DNA of 9,361 bases from CALAMD01 sp035301025 (GTDB lineage Bacteria > Bacillota > Bacilli > Bacillales > Amphibacillaceae): assembly GCA_035301025.1 (NCBI GenBank), contig DATGUV010000141.1, forward strand, positions 1 to 9,361. The letters are read 5' to 3'. Both the position numbers and the translations under genes were made by a program. The stretch's first letter is position 1. Each line of letters opens with the position of its first letter. The notes under the pieces are model-generated. The model saw only the letters and a program-made list of their open reading frames with translations. It searched no databases and was not told the origin of the DNA. Shown here in pieces: positions 1 through 7,134 of this stretch.

Positions 1-972
1 ATTTTTTACAACCAACTCACCATTTCCTTCAATCACATCTACAAAATTGTAATAAAATTCACGTACATCTGATTTAATGCGTGGAATTGGATATTCATTA
101 ACCGTATTTTCACCTCGAGGTGCCATTGTTTTCGTTAAACCCGCACCAGCTTCAATTGGTGTAGCATCTTTATCTTGATGGCTCATTAGTTTGGCAATTT
201 TTCCATTCATATCCCAATCTTCTATGGTGACTGACCCTTCTGTACCGGTCATATACCAGATTGGTAATGAAATATAATGACAAGTTCCTACCTCGAATAC
301 TGCTGTCTTGCCACTTTCAAAAGTTATTAATAATTTAAAACCATCATCAACTTCATTCCCGAGCACATAGCTCATTTTGCAGTAAATATCTGTAATCTTT
401 TCCGGTATGAGGATGGTAATTCTATCAATAATGTGAACACCCCAGTCAAGCATCATTCCACCACCAAATTGCTTTTCATGGCGCCAGTCTCCAGGTATTC
501 CACGAGAACCATGGATTCTCTGCTCAATGTTGAACACCTCACCTAATTCCTTGTTATCATATAATTCTTTAATTACTAAGAAATCTTCATCCCAACGACG
601 GTTTTGGTGTACAGCAAATACTTTATTTTCTTTTTCAGCAGTATCCAAAATAACCTGAAATTCTTCACTATTCATTGTTACTGGTTTTTCACAAATGACA
701 TGTTTACCTGCTTCCATCGCTTTAACAGCAATTTCTTTGTGAATATCATTTGGAGTTGCAATCAGTATGATATCTACCTGACTATCTGTTAACACTTCAT
801 CCAAAGTTTCGTAAGTATGATAACCATTATTACGTGCAGCCTGTTGCCGTTCTTCCCGAATATCGTATGTACCATATACATTCATTCGTTTAACATCTTT
901 CAACATTTTAGCATGTTGACTACCCATTCCACCATATCCAACAATTACAACTTGATATGTCTTTGCTTGCAT
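1..972 (-). CDS. Gfo/Idh/MocA-family NAD(P)-dependent oxidoreductase, C-terminus cut by window edge
   Basis: The reading frame starts at ATG 972 and stays open to base 1, giving 324 residues without a stop; full-length family members usually have about 330-390. The start is set by GGGAGG at 981-986, eight bases upstream. The N-terminus is a Rossmann fold with the dinucleotide loop GYGGMG (residues 12-17). The family signature CEKP has the catalytic Lys at 96. FGGGMMLDWGVH supplies the usual Asp176 and His180, so the Lys-Asp-His catalytic set is complete. HQNRRWDEDF (122-131) recalls the YvaA/YdgJ-like branch, judged from memory only. These cytoplasmic enzymes oxidise or reduce a hydroxyl or keto group on sugars or inositols using NAD(P). 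The gene is divergent from the LacI-led operon and shares its intergenic region, so the same regulator may control it. The substrate is unknown. I am sure of the family, not of the reaction. Confidence 0.93.
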   Translation of the reverse strand, partial: MQAKTYQVVIVGYGGMGSQHAKMLKDVKRMNVYGTYDIREERQQAARNNGYHTYETLDEVLTDSQVDIILIATPNDIHKEIAVKAMEAGKHVICEKPVTMNSEEFQVILDTAEKENKVFAVHQNRRWDEDFLVIKELYDNKELGEVFNIEQRIHGSRGIPGDWRHEKQFGGGMMLDWGVHIIDRITILIPEKITDIYCKMSYVLGNEVDDGFKLLITFESGKTAVFEVGTCHYISLPIWYMTGTEGSVTIEDWDMNGKIAKLMSHQDKDATPIEAGAGLTKTMAPRGENTVNEYPIPRIKSDVREFYYNFVDVIEGNGELVVKN

Positions 973-1018
973 TTTCGTTTCCTCCCAATAAACAAGTTGG
1001 TTTCTGATTAACTTCCTT

Positions 1019-1049
1019 ATTATCTTAACACATAAAAATAAATAGTGAA
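1019..1049 (-). promoter_or_regulatory. Candidate leftward promoter for the divergent oxidoreductase gene
   Basis: Read on the minus strand, GATAAT lies at 1024-1019 and TTCACT (4 of 6 matches to TTGACA) at 1049-1044, with a 19-base spacer. It would start transcription near 1012, about 40 bases before the ATG at 972. The -10 box is good but the spacer is long, so this is only a candidate. Confidence 0.35.
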
Positions 1050-1090
1050 ATAATGAGCAACCACTTTATGATGAAATCCACTTCAATTAA

Positions 1091-1103
1091 TGATTGACAA
1101 TCA
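1091..1103. promoter_or_regulatory. 13-base perfect palindrome, candidate operator over the -35 box
   Basis: TGATTGACAATCA is a perfect inverted repeat (TGATTG, central A, CAATCA). It contains the whole TTGACA -35 box of the rightward operon promoter. A repressor bound here would block RNA polymerase, and the adjacent LacI-family protein is the obvious candidate. Many LacI-family operators have an even-length CG centre, which this lacks, so the match of protein to site is inference. Confidence 0.45.
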
Positions 1104-1122
1104 ATATATTCATTGAGATAAT
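1094..1122 (+). promoter_or_regulatory. Sigma-A-type promoter of the lacI-oxidoreductase-thuA operon
   Basis: A perfect -35 box TTGACA (1094-1099) and a 5-of-6 -10 box GATAAT (1117-1122) are separated by exactly 17 bases. The predicted start point is near 1129-1130, about 26 bases before the regulator's ATG. It is the strongest promoter match seen in the window. The -35 box sits inside a palindrome and the start point inside a cre-like site, so expression is probably controlled. Confidence 0.75.
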
Positions 1123-1135
1123 GTACACGCGATCA
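1121..1135 (+). promoter_or_regulatory. cre-like site (CcpA) or LacI-type operator at the start point
   Basis: ATGTACACGCGATCA matches 13 of 15 positions of the relaxed catabolite-responsive element consensus WTGNAANCGNWNNCW; the mismatches are C at 1126 and G at 1131. It begins within the -10 box and spans the predicted start point, a typical place for CcpA repression of sugar operons in Bacillota. CcpA is itself a LacI-family protein, so this pseudo-palindrome with a CG centre could instead bind the local regulator. Confidence 0.4.
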
Positions 1136-1145
1136 TTTCTTGTTG

Positions 1146-1154
1146 AAAGGAGGG
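1146..1154 (+). promoter_or_regulatory. Unusually close Shine-Dalgarno sequence of the regulator gene
   Basis: AAAGGAGGG is a strong Shine-Dalgarno match, but its GGAGG core ends only two bases before the ATG at 1156, where 6-9 bases is usual. An in-frame TGA at 1144-1146 rules out an upstream start. The only in-frame alternative with normal spacing is a rare ATT codon at 1162. Confidence 0.6.
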
Positions 1155-1155
1155 T

Positions 1156-2196
1156 ATGACCATTGTAAGACGAATAGATGTAGCCAATTTGGCAGGTGTA
1201 TCTGAGGCTACTGTTTCTCGTGTTTTTAATAATGTTAAACCACTCCGCGAAGAGACGAAGCAAAAGGTACTTGAAGCAGCCAGACAATTAAACTATCAAC
1301 CTAATGCTCTTGCTCAAAGCTTTGCAACTGGAAAAAGTGGTAATATTGGTGTCATTGTTCCATATCTTCCGAAAGTAAACATTATATCTACGCATTACTT
1401 TTCGGAAATACTTGGTGGAATTGGTATGATGCTTGCTAAAAACAATTACAATTTATTACTCATCTTCCAATCACCACAGGAACCTAAAAATTATATTCAA
1501 CTTTTTAACTCACAGAAATTTGATGGTTGTATTATTCTTGGGGCGAAAGATGTTCCCGGTGAAAAAGAAGAAATTGATATGCTTCATCAGCTTTCACATC
1601 CCTATTGCTTAGTGAACCAAACATTTGAAGGGTATTCTTTTCATTCCATTGACGCTGAGCACTACAAGGGAAGCTTTGATGCAGTATCTCTCCTTTTGAA
1701 AAAGGGATTTAGAAAAATCGCCTTTTTAAATGGACCTAGTGAATATTCAAATAGTACGGAGCGACTAAAAGGATATCAAGATGCGTTAACATCATTCGGT
1801 ATTGAGCTTCATTCAGAATGGATATTTCGTGGCAACTATAGTCGAACAAGTGGATATCAAGTTGCTGGCGAAATGGCTTTGATGATGGATCATATTGATG
1901 CCGTTTTTGCTGCAAATGACCGGATGGCGATTGGTCTTATGCAAGGTTTAAATCAGCATGGTTATACAGTTGGGAGAGATTATGCGCTCATCGGTTATGA
2001 TGATTCTGACGTTACTACTATGGTTCAACCACAACTATCTTCAGTACATGTCCCTCTTTTTGAGATGGGAAAAAGGGCAGCAGAAGTTGTTTTGAACGCA
2101 ATATTGAAAGGGCATACAAAACCTTTTCAAGAAAATTTACCTGTTACATTGATTGAAAGAGATTCAACTAATCATTTAATGGAGGAGATGGCATAA
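1156..2196 (+). CDS. LacI-family transcriptional regulator
   Basis: This 346-residue protein has the full LacI/GalR architecture. The N-terminal helix-turn-helix is IDVANLAGVSEATVSRVFNN (residues 7-26), followed by a hinge region (about 45-62) and a periplasmic-binding-protein-like effector domain (about 63-335) that usually binds a sugar. At the hinge, the Leu that wedges into the operator minor groove in LacI and PurR appears to be Phe56. It is the first gene of an operon with two sugar oxidoreductases and a ThuA protein, so it probably represses that operon and itself, released by a pathway sugar. Its stop codon overlaps the next start by one base (TAATG), indicating translational coupling. 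Candidate operators lie at 1091-1103 and 1121-1135. Translation may be weak because the Shine-Dalgarno lies very close to the ATG. The family is certain; the effector is unknown. Confidence 0.95.
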   Translation: MTIVRRIDVANLAGVSEATVSRVFNNVKPLREETKQKVLEAARQLNYQPNALAQSFATGKSGNIGVIVPYLPKVNIISTHYFSEILGGIGMMLAKNNYNLLLIFQSPQEPKNYIQLFNSQKFDGCIILGAKDVPGEKEEIDMLHQLSHPYCLVNQTFEGYSFHSIDAEHYKGSFDAVSLLLKKGFRKIAFLNGPSEYSNSTERLKGYQDALTSFGIELHSEWIFRGNYSRTSGYQVAGEMALMMDHIDAVFAANDRMAIGLMQGLNQHGYTVGRDYALIGYDDSDVTTMVQPQLSSVHVPLFEMGKRAAEVVLNAILKGHTKPFQENLPVTLIERDSTNHLMEEMA

Positions 2197-3356
2197 TGGA
2201 TAAAATAAATGTTGGAATGGTCGGTTATAAGTTTATGGGAAAGGCACATAGTAATGCCTATCGTGCGCTCCCAATGTTTTTTCCTGAGCACATCAAGCCA
2301 AATATGAAGGTCATTTGTGGTCGTAATGCTGAAGCGGTCAAAGAGGCTGCCAACAAGTTTGGTTGGGATGAACATGTAACGGATTGGAAAGACCTTTTAA
2401 ATAGAGATGATATTGATTTAGTTGATATCAATGCACCAAGCAATGTCCATAAGGAAATTGCAATTGAAGCTGCGAAAGCTGGAAAGCATCTCTATTGTGA
2501 AAAGCCATTGGCACTTACATTAGAGGATTCACGTGACATGTTAGCAGCAGTGGAAACTTCCGGTGTAAAGCATATGGTTGGGTTTAATTATCGATTTGCA
2601 CCAGCAGTTTTATTAGCAAAAAAACTCATTGATGAAGGACGCCTTGGAGAGATTTATCATTTTCGGGGATTCTTTTTACAAGATTTTATTGTTGATCCAG
2701 ACTTTCCACTTGTCTGGAGACTACAGAAAGAAATTGCTGGCTCCGGGTCACACGGTGATCTAGGTGCTCACTTAATTGATATGGCACATTTTCTTGTTGG
2801 TGACATGTCAGAGGTCATTGGTATGAGTGAAACATTTATTAAAGAACGACCTCTACCCGATGATATGACAGGGCTTACAGCTACAAGTAGTAAAGGTGGA
2901 AAAAGAGGACCTGTTACTGTTGATGATGCCACTTTATTTTTAACGCGCTTTAAAAACGGAGCACTTGGTAGTTTTGAAGCGACACGCTTTGCAACAGGAC
3001 ACCGTAGTACAAATTCATTTGAAATTAATGGAAGTAAAGGCAGTGTCATTTTTGACTTTGAAAGAATGAACGAGCTACAAGTGTATTTTAATGACGACAA
3101 GGAAGATGTCCAAGGGTTCCGACGTGTCTTGGCAACGGATGATGTGCACGCTTATGCCGAAGCATGGTGGCCTGCTGGACATCCCATTGGCTATGAACAT
3201 ACTTTCACACATGCATTTGTTGAATTCATGGATGCCATTCGCGAAGATCGCCAACCCGTTCCTAATTTTGTTGATGGTGTCAAATGTCAACAGGTTCTTG
3301 AAGCAGTTGATACCTCCATTGAACAAAGACAGTGGATCACTGTCGATGATTTATAA
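2196..3356 (+). CDS. Gfo/Idh/MocA-family sugar dehydrogenase, levoglucosan-dehydrogenase-like
   Basis: This is a complete 386-residue protein. The start overlaps the regulator's stop by one base and is preceded by GGAGGAG (2181-2187), eight bases away. The Rossmann loop reads GMVGYKFMGKAHS (7-19), where the usual second Gly of GxGxxG is Lys12. CEKP supplies the catalytic Lys103, and GDLGAHLID (187-195) supplies Asp188 and His192, so the family's Lys-Asp-His set is intact. From memory, the FMGKAHS N-terminus, the IAGSG stretch near 180 and the overall length resemble levoglucosan dehydrogenase, which oxidises the C3 hydroxyl of a 1,6-anhydrosugar with NAD. That similarity was not computed. The likely role is cytoplasmic NAD(P)-linked oxidation of a glycoside or anhydrosugar to a keto form, which the following ThuA and oxidoreductase products could then handle. 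A polyol or inositol dehydrogenase is also possible. Confidence 0.93.
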   Translation: MDKINVGMVGYKFMGKAHSNAYRALPMFFPEHIKPNMKVICGRNAEAVKEAANKFGWDEHVTDWKDLLNRDDIDLVDINAPSNVHKEIAIEAAKAGKHLYCEKPLALTLEDSRDMLAAVETSGVKHMVGFNYRFAPAVLLAKKLIDEGRLGEIYHFRGFFLQDFIVDPDFPLVWRLQKEIAGSGSHGDLGAHLIDMAHFLVGDMSEVIGMSETFIKERPLPDDMTGLTATSSKGGKRGPVTVDDATLFLTRFKNGALGSFEATRFATGHRSTNSFEINGSKGSVIFDFERMNELQVYFNDDKEDVQGFRRVLATDDVHAYAEAWWPAGHPIGYEHTFTHAFVEFMDAIREDRQPVPNFVDGVKCQQVLEAVDTSIEQRQWITVDDL

Positions 3357-3383
3357 ACTTAATAATAAATGAGGAGTTTTAAT

Positions 3384-4118
3384 ATGAAGAAAAAAGCATT
3401 GATCGTTCAAGGTGGCTGGCATGGTCACGAACCAAAAGAGGTTGCTGATATTTTTCGTAATATACTTGAAGAGGAAAACTTTGATGTTGAAGTAGCAGAT
3501 ACACTTGAAGCCTATGATGACCTTGATCAATTAAAATCGCTTGATTTAATTGTTCCGCACTGGACAATGGGAGAGATTGAACAAAAATATGTGAACAATA
3601 TTTCCCAAGCTGTGATGAGTGGTGTTGGGTTAGCAGGTTGTCATGGCGGCATGTGCGATTCTTTCCGTAAAAATGTCGATTGGCAGTTTATGACGGGTGG
3701 AAATTGGGTTGCACATCCTGGTAATGATGGTGTTGAATATATAGTTAACATTAAACAATCATCAAGTCCCCTTCTTGTGGGTATTGAAGATTTTAAAGTA
3801 GTTAGTGAGCAATATTATTTACATGTTGATCCAGCTGTTGAAGTCTTGGCAACAACACGATTTCCTGTTGTCGAAGGGCCTCATTCGACAAATGGAACAG
3901 TTGACATGCCTGTCGTTTGGACGAAACGTTGGGGAGTTGGCCGTGTATTTTATAATTCATTAGGACATGTGGCGAATATCGTTGCAATGCCAGAAATATC
4001 ACTCATGATGCGCAGAGGATTTCTATGGGCGGCTGAAGGAAAGACATTAGCAAAAGAATCCGATTCAAAAACACTGGAAAACACTGCTTCATACACAGGT
4101 ATGGGAGACAGTCAATAA
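3384..4118 (+). CDS. ThuA-like domain protein (trehalose-utilisation family)
   Basis: The protein has 244 residues from ATG 3384. That start is chosen because GAGGAG (3371-3376) lies seven bases upstream; an in-frame ATG at 3369 overlaps this ribosome site and has none of its own. ThuA proteins have a class I glutamine-amidotransferase-like fold but are not amidotransferases. Visible family motifs are GGWHGHEP (10-17), GLAGCHGGMCDSF (82-94), SEQYY (141-145) and RWGVGRVFYNSLGH (182-195). There is no signal peptide, so it is cytoplasmic. In rhizobia, ThuA works with the Gfo/Idh/MocA protein ThuB in trehalose and related disaccharide use, where keto-sugars are intermediates. The flanking paralogues here repeat that pairing, suggesting that this protein acts on or with a keto-glycoside. 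The exact reaction is inference. The tail after about residue 222 is polar and low in conservation signals. Confidence 0.9.
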   Translation: MKKKALIVQGGWHGHEPKEVADIFRNILEEENFDVEVADTLEAYDDLDQLKSLDLIVPHWTMGEIEQKYVNNISQAVMSGVGLAGCHGGMCDSFRKNVDWQFMTGGNWVAHPGNDGVEYIVNIKQSSSPLLVGIEDFKVVSEQYYLHVDPAVEVLATTRFPVVEGPHSTNGTVDMPVVWTKRWGVGRVFYNSLGHVANIVAMPEISLMMRRGFLWAAEGKTLAKESDSKTLENTASYTGMGDSQ

Positions 4119-4136
4119 AACTAATGGGGGAACATC

Positions 4137-5231
4137 ATGAGTAAAATAAACGTAGGTATCATCGGTTGTGGCAATATCAGCTCAATTTATATGAAGAATA
4201 TTCCAAGTTTTAAACATCTACATCTGTCAGCTTGTGCAGATTTAGACATACAACGCGCACGTGAACAAGCACAGAAACACGGGATCCCTTATGCTTATAC
4301 GGTTGAACAACTCCTTGCAGATCCAAAGATCGATCTCGTGATCAATTTAACCATCCCAAAGGCTCATGCTTCCGTCTGCATTCAGGCACTTGAAGCAGGA
4401 AAACATATATATGTAGAAAAGCCTTTAGCGATTTCTCGTGAGGAGGGAAAAAAGATCTTAGATGTTGCTCAGCAGAAAGGATTACGTGTCGGCAGTGCGC
4501 CTGATACGTTCTTAGGTGCCGGCATTCAAACTGCACTACATCTAATTGAACACGGTGAGATTGGCGTACCCATTGGTGCTTCAGCATTTATGATTGGGCG
4601 TGGACATGAACATTGGCATCCAGATCCAGCCTTTTATTACGATGAGGGTGGCGGGCCAATGTTTGATATGGGACCTTATTATTTAACTGCGCTTATTGCC
4701 TTACTCGGACCGATTCAACGTCTTTCTGGGTCAACGAGTATTAGTTATCCAGAGCGTACTATTTTAAGCAAACCAAAAGCTGGGGAGAAAATTCTGGTTG
4801 CTACACCAACACATATTTCCGGTACGATTGACTTTGCTTCTGGTGCAATTGGAACAATCACTACAAGTTTTGATGCATTTGGTGGTTCTTCACTACCTCC
4901 TATTGAAGTTTATGGAAGTGAAGGGACTTTACTTGTTCCCGATCCAAATGGTTTCGGTGGTTCTGTCCAATTGCGGAAGAAAGACGAAGCGGATTTTGTC
5001 GAAATTCCGCATACACATCAATTTTCAGGTAACCACCGTGGGATCGGTGTTGCAGATATGGCGTTGGCAATTCTTCACAAGGAACCACACCGGGCCAATG
5101 GAGAACTTGCTTTTCATGTTTTAGAGGCCATGCATGGTTTTCATGATTCTTCCGATAACGGAACTTTTTATGACATGAAAAGTTCATGTGAAAAACCAGC
5201 CCCATTCCCATTAGAGAATCATTTTGAGTAG
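4137..5231 (+). CDS. Gfo/Idh/MocA-family protein with Tyr in place of the catalytic His
   Basis: This 364-residue protein follows the ThuA gene by 18 bases, with a G-rich ribosome site (GGGGGA, about 4126-4131). The Rossmann loop is GIIGCGNIS (7-15), the EKP signature gives Lys95, and GGGPMFDMGPYYL (171-183) gives Asp177. The residue four places after the Asp, normally the catalytic His, is Tyr181. The Asn-Tyr-Arg segment seen in the 2196-3356 protein is replaced here by APDTFLG (121-127). This combination looks like a distinct branch of the family rather than decay, because the fold and frame are intact. It may catalyse a different step from the upstream paralogue, such as reduction of a keto intermediate or redox-assisted glycoside cleavage as in GH109-type members. 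It is the last gene of the operon, with a terminator starting about 10 bases after the stop. Confidence 0.92.
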   Translation: MSKINVGIIGCGNISSIYMKNIPSFKHLHLSACADLDIQRAREQAQKHGIPYAYTVEQLLADPKIDLVINLTIPKAHASVCIQALEAGKHIYVEKPLAISREEGKKILDVAQQKGLRVGSAPDTFLGAGIQTALHLIEHGEIGVPIGASAFMIGRGHEHWHPDPAFYYDEGGGPMFDMGPYYLTALIALLGPIQRLSGSTSISYPERTILSKPKAGEKILVATPTHISGTIDFASGAIGTITTSFDAFGGSSLPPIEVYGSEGTLLVPDPNGFGGSVQLRKKDEADFVEIPHTHQFSGNHRGIGVADMALAILHKEPHRANGELAFHVLEAMHGFHDSSDNGTFYDMKSSCEKPAPFPLENHFE

Positions 5232-5238
5232 AGTTATC

Positions 5239-5284
5239 AAAAAAGGGATTTCGCAACGATTTGCGAGATCCCTTTTGTGTTTTT
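5239..5284. terminator. Bidirectional intrinsic terminator between convergent operons
   Basis: Arms at 5241-5256 and 5261-5276 form a 16-base-pair stem with a single G-U wobble (5250/5267) and a four-base loop (CGAT). A T-rich tract (GTGTTTTT, 5277-5284) follows on the plus strand, and six A residues (5239-5244) give a T-run on the minus strand. It lies between the oxidoreductase stop (5231) and the fucI stop (5322), so it can end both transcripts. Confidence 0.92.
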
Positions 5285-5321
5285 ATAAATATAATAGGAA
5301 GTGATTCTACCTCTAGTAAGT

Positions 5322-7112
5322 TTATTTATACAATGGCCCAAAATTCTCACATGCTCTAAAATCTGCCGCTTCTTTATCATTTGTTCCAAACATACTCCAA
5401 GCATCTGGCCTGAAGATCTTTTCTTCTTCGACATTGTGCATGTTCACGGGGATTCTTAAAATCGCTGCTAATGAAATTAAATCCGCACCAACATGACCAT
5501 AACTCATGGCACAATGGTTGGCCCCCCAATGATTCATCACAGAATAGACATCTTTAAATGCACCTTCTCCTGTTAATTTTGGTACAAACCAAGTGGTTGG
5601 CCAGCCCGGATCTGTGCGGTTGTCCAATGTTTCATGAACATCTTCGGGTAAATCCACCGTATAACCTTCTGCAATTTGTAAAACCGGGCCAAGTCCTTTC
5701 ACGATATTGATCCGACTCATTGTGATTGGCATGTCACCTTTTGTAAGGAATTTACTAGAAAAACCTCCGCCTCTAAAATACTCTGTAGAAGCTGGACACC
5801 AAGTTGTTGCTTGAAGACTTTTTTCAACCTCTTCATCCGTAATTTCCCAATACGGTTTCATCACTGGCTTGCCATCAACAGACGTTTGTTCACCCGCCCC
5901 GTCTAATGTTGCCGCACCAGAATTAATCATATGAATCACACCATGTTCAGCCAAACCTGATAATGTGTGTCCCGTCACTCGCTTGACAGCATCTGGACTC
6001 CAATAGGTTCTCACATCTGCAAAGATCTGAGCCGTATTCGTTAATAAATAACCAAACATCATCGAAACAGCATTTAAATTATAATTTTCTGTTGCTAATA
6101 AATAGGGCGCACGTTTGCCATTCCAGTCAAACGATGTATTTAAGATCGCCTCCATAAAATCCCCATTTGGGAAGTGGTCTGTCCATTGACGTTGCCCTTG
6201 AAAACCTGCAATCAATGCATTCCTTCCATTTGATTCTTCTACAAAGCCCATGTCAGCTAATTTTTCGTTACCGACCATGAGGTCACGGGCAATGATAGCC
6301 ATCTTAACACTTGTTTGCCAATCCGCTTCTTTTTGTTCATCTGTACGTTTGAAAGAATCAGGATTACGATCAGGACCTTCTTTACAATTTTCCTTGACCC
6401 ATTGATAGGCCTTGTTAAATTCCTCTTGATCGTAAATACCTTCTTCATTTCTCCTGACAAATTCAGACATATCAATATATTCATTACGCATGCCTAAGTA
6501 TTCTTGGAAAAATTCCTCTTGAACCATACTACCAGCAATCCCCATTGAAACAGATCCCATCGAGAGATATGATTTATTTCTCATCATCGCAACTGCTAAA
6601 CCAGCTTTACTAAACCGAATTAATTTTTCTTGAACATCTGCAGGAATTTCTGTATCTCCTGCATCTTGAACATCTTTTCCATAAATTCCAAACGCGGGTA
6701 ATCCTTTTTGGTTATAAGCAGCAAGTACTGCGGCCAAGTAAACTGCTCCTGGTCTTTCTGTTCCATTAAAACCCCACACTGCTTTGGGAAGATGTGGATC
6801 CATATCCATTGTTTCTGATCCATAGCACCAACAAGGTGTGACTGTAATTGAAACGCCAACACCTTCTCTTTTGAATTTTTCTGCTGCTTCGGCTGATTCT
6901 CTCACTCCACCAATACATGTATCAGCAATCACAACATCGACTGGGTCACCTGTATAGTAAAAAATATGTTCCTTTAATAGTGCAGCAACAGATGTTGCTA
7001 ATCCCATCGTTGTTTCCTCTAATGATTCCCTTACTCCTTTTCTTCGCCCATCAATTACTGGTCTAATCCCTATTTTCGGTAATTCTCCTACATAACGTGG
7101 ATCTGCTGTCAT
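5322..7112 (-). CDS. fucI: L-fucose isomerase
   Basis: FucI interconverts L-fucose and L-fuculose, the first step of L-fucose breakdown, and usually also acts on D-arabinose. From ATG 7112 it has 596 residues, close to the 591 of E. coli FucI. Conserved blocks include LPKIGIRPVIDGRRKGVRES (11-30), TPCWCYGSETMDMDP (92-106), WGFNGTERPGAVYLA (113-127) and the C-terminal ACENFGPLYK. By alignment with E. coli from memory, the Mn2+ ligands Glu337, Asp361 and His528 correspond to Glu342 (ATEN), Asp366 (FADVRTYW) and His533 (GANH), a constant offset of five. It is cytoplasmic and acts as a hexamer in E. coli. The start is set by GGAGGG (7120-7125), seven bases upstream; an in-frame TTG at 7163 lies inside the repeat and has no ribosome site. 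It is the last gene of the fuc operon, separated from the kinase by a 118-base tandem repeat. Confidence 0.97.
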   Translation of the reverse strand: MTADPRYVGELPKIGIRPVIDGRRKGVRESLEETTMGLATSVAALLKEHIFYYTGDPVDVVIADTCIGGVRESAEAAEKFKREGVGVSITVTPCWCYGSETMDMDPHLPKAVWGFNGTERPGAVYLAAVLAAYNQKGLPAFGIYGKDVQDAGDTEIPADVQEKLIRFSKAGLAVAMMRNKSYLSMGSVSMGIAGSMVQEEFFQEYLGMRNEYIDMSEFVRRNEEGIYDQEEFNKAYQWVKENCKEGPDRNPDSFKRTDEQKEADWQTSVKMAIIARDLMVGNEKLADMGFVEESNGRNALIAGFQGQRQWTDHFPNGDFMEAILNTSFDWNGKRAPYLLATENYNLNAVSMMFGYLLTNTAQIFADVRTYWSPDAVKRVTGHTLSGLAEHGVIHMINSGAATLDGAGEQTSVDGKPVMKPYWEITDEEVEKSLQATTWCPASTEYFRGGGFSSKFLTKGDMPITMSRINIVKGLGPVLQIAEGYTVDLPEDVHETLDNRTDPGWPTTWFVPKLTGEGAFKDVYSVMNHWGANHCAMSYGHVGADLISLAAILRIPVNMHNVEEEKIFRPDAWSMFGTNDKEAADFRACENFGPLYK

Positions 7113-7119
7113 TTGTATA

Positions 7120-7125
7120 CCCTCC
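7120..7125 (-). promoter_or_regulatory. Ribosome binding site that fixes the fucI start
   Basis: Minus-strand GGAGGG lies seven bases before ATG 7112. The longer frame, opening at TTG 7163, would add 17 residues encoded partly by repeat sequence and absent from known FucI proteins, so this site argues for the shorter protein. Confidence 0.85.
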
Positions 7126-7134
7126 ATTTTTTTG

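Noticed and set aside
604..1011. Short plus-strand frames (62 and 64 codons) rich in Phe, Ile, Cys and His
   Set aside because: They are complements of the leftward oxidoreductase gene, which reads as an intact family protein to base 1.
1040..1155. Possible riboswitch or structured leader before the regulator
   Set aside because: The predicted leader is only about 26 bases from start point to ATG, too short for a riboswitch, and no terminator-like hairpin is present.
2768..3326. Two overlapping minus-strand frames (110 and 83 codons)
   Set aside because: Both are antisense to the 2196-3356 oxidoreductase, with Ser/Leu-rich compositions expected of shadow frames.
4900..5256. Open minus-strand frame of 118 codons
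   Set aside because: It lies wholly antisense to the well-supported oxidoreductase gene, has no recognisable domain and no clear ribosome site.
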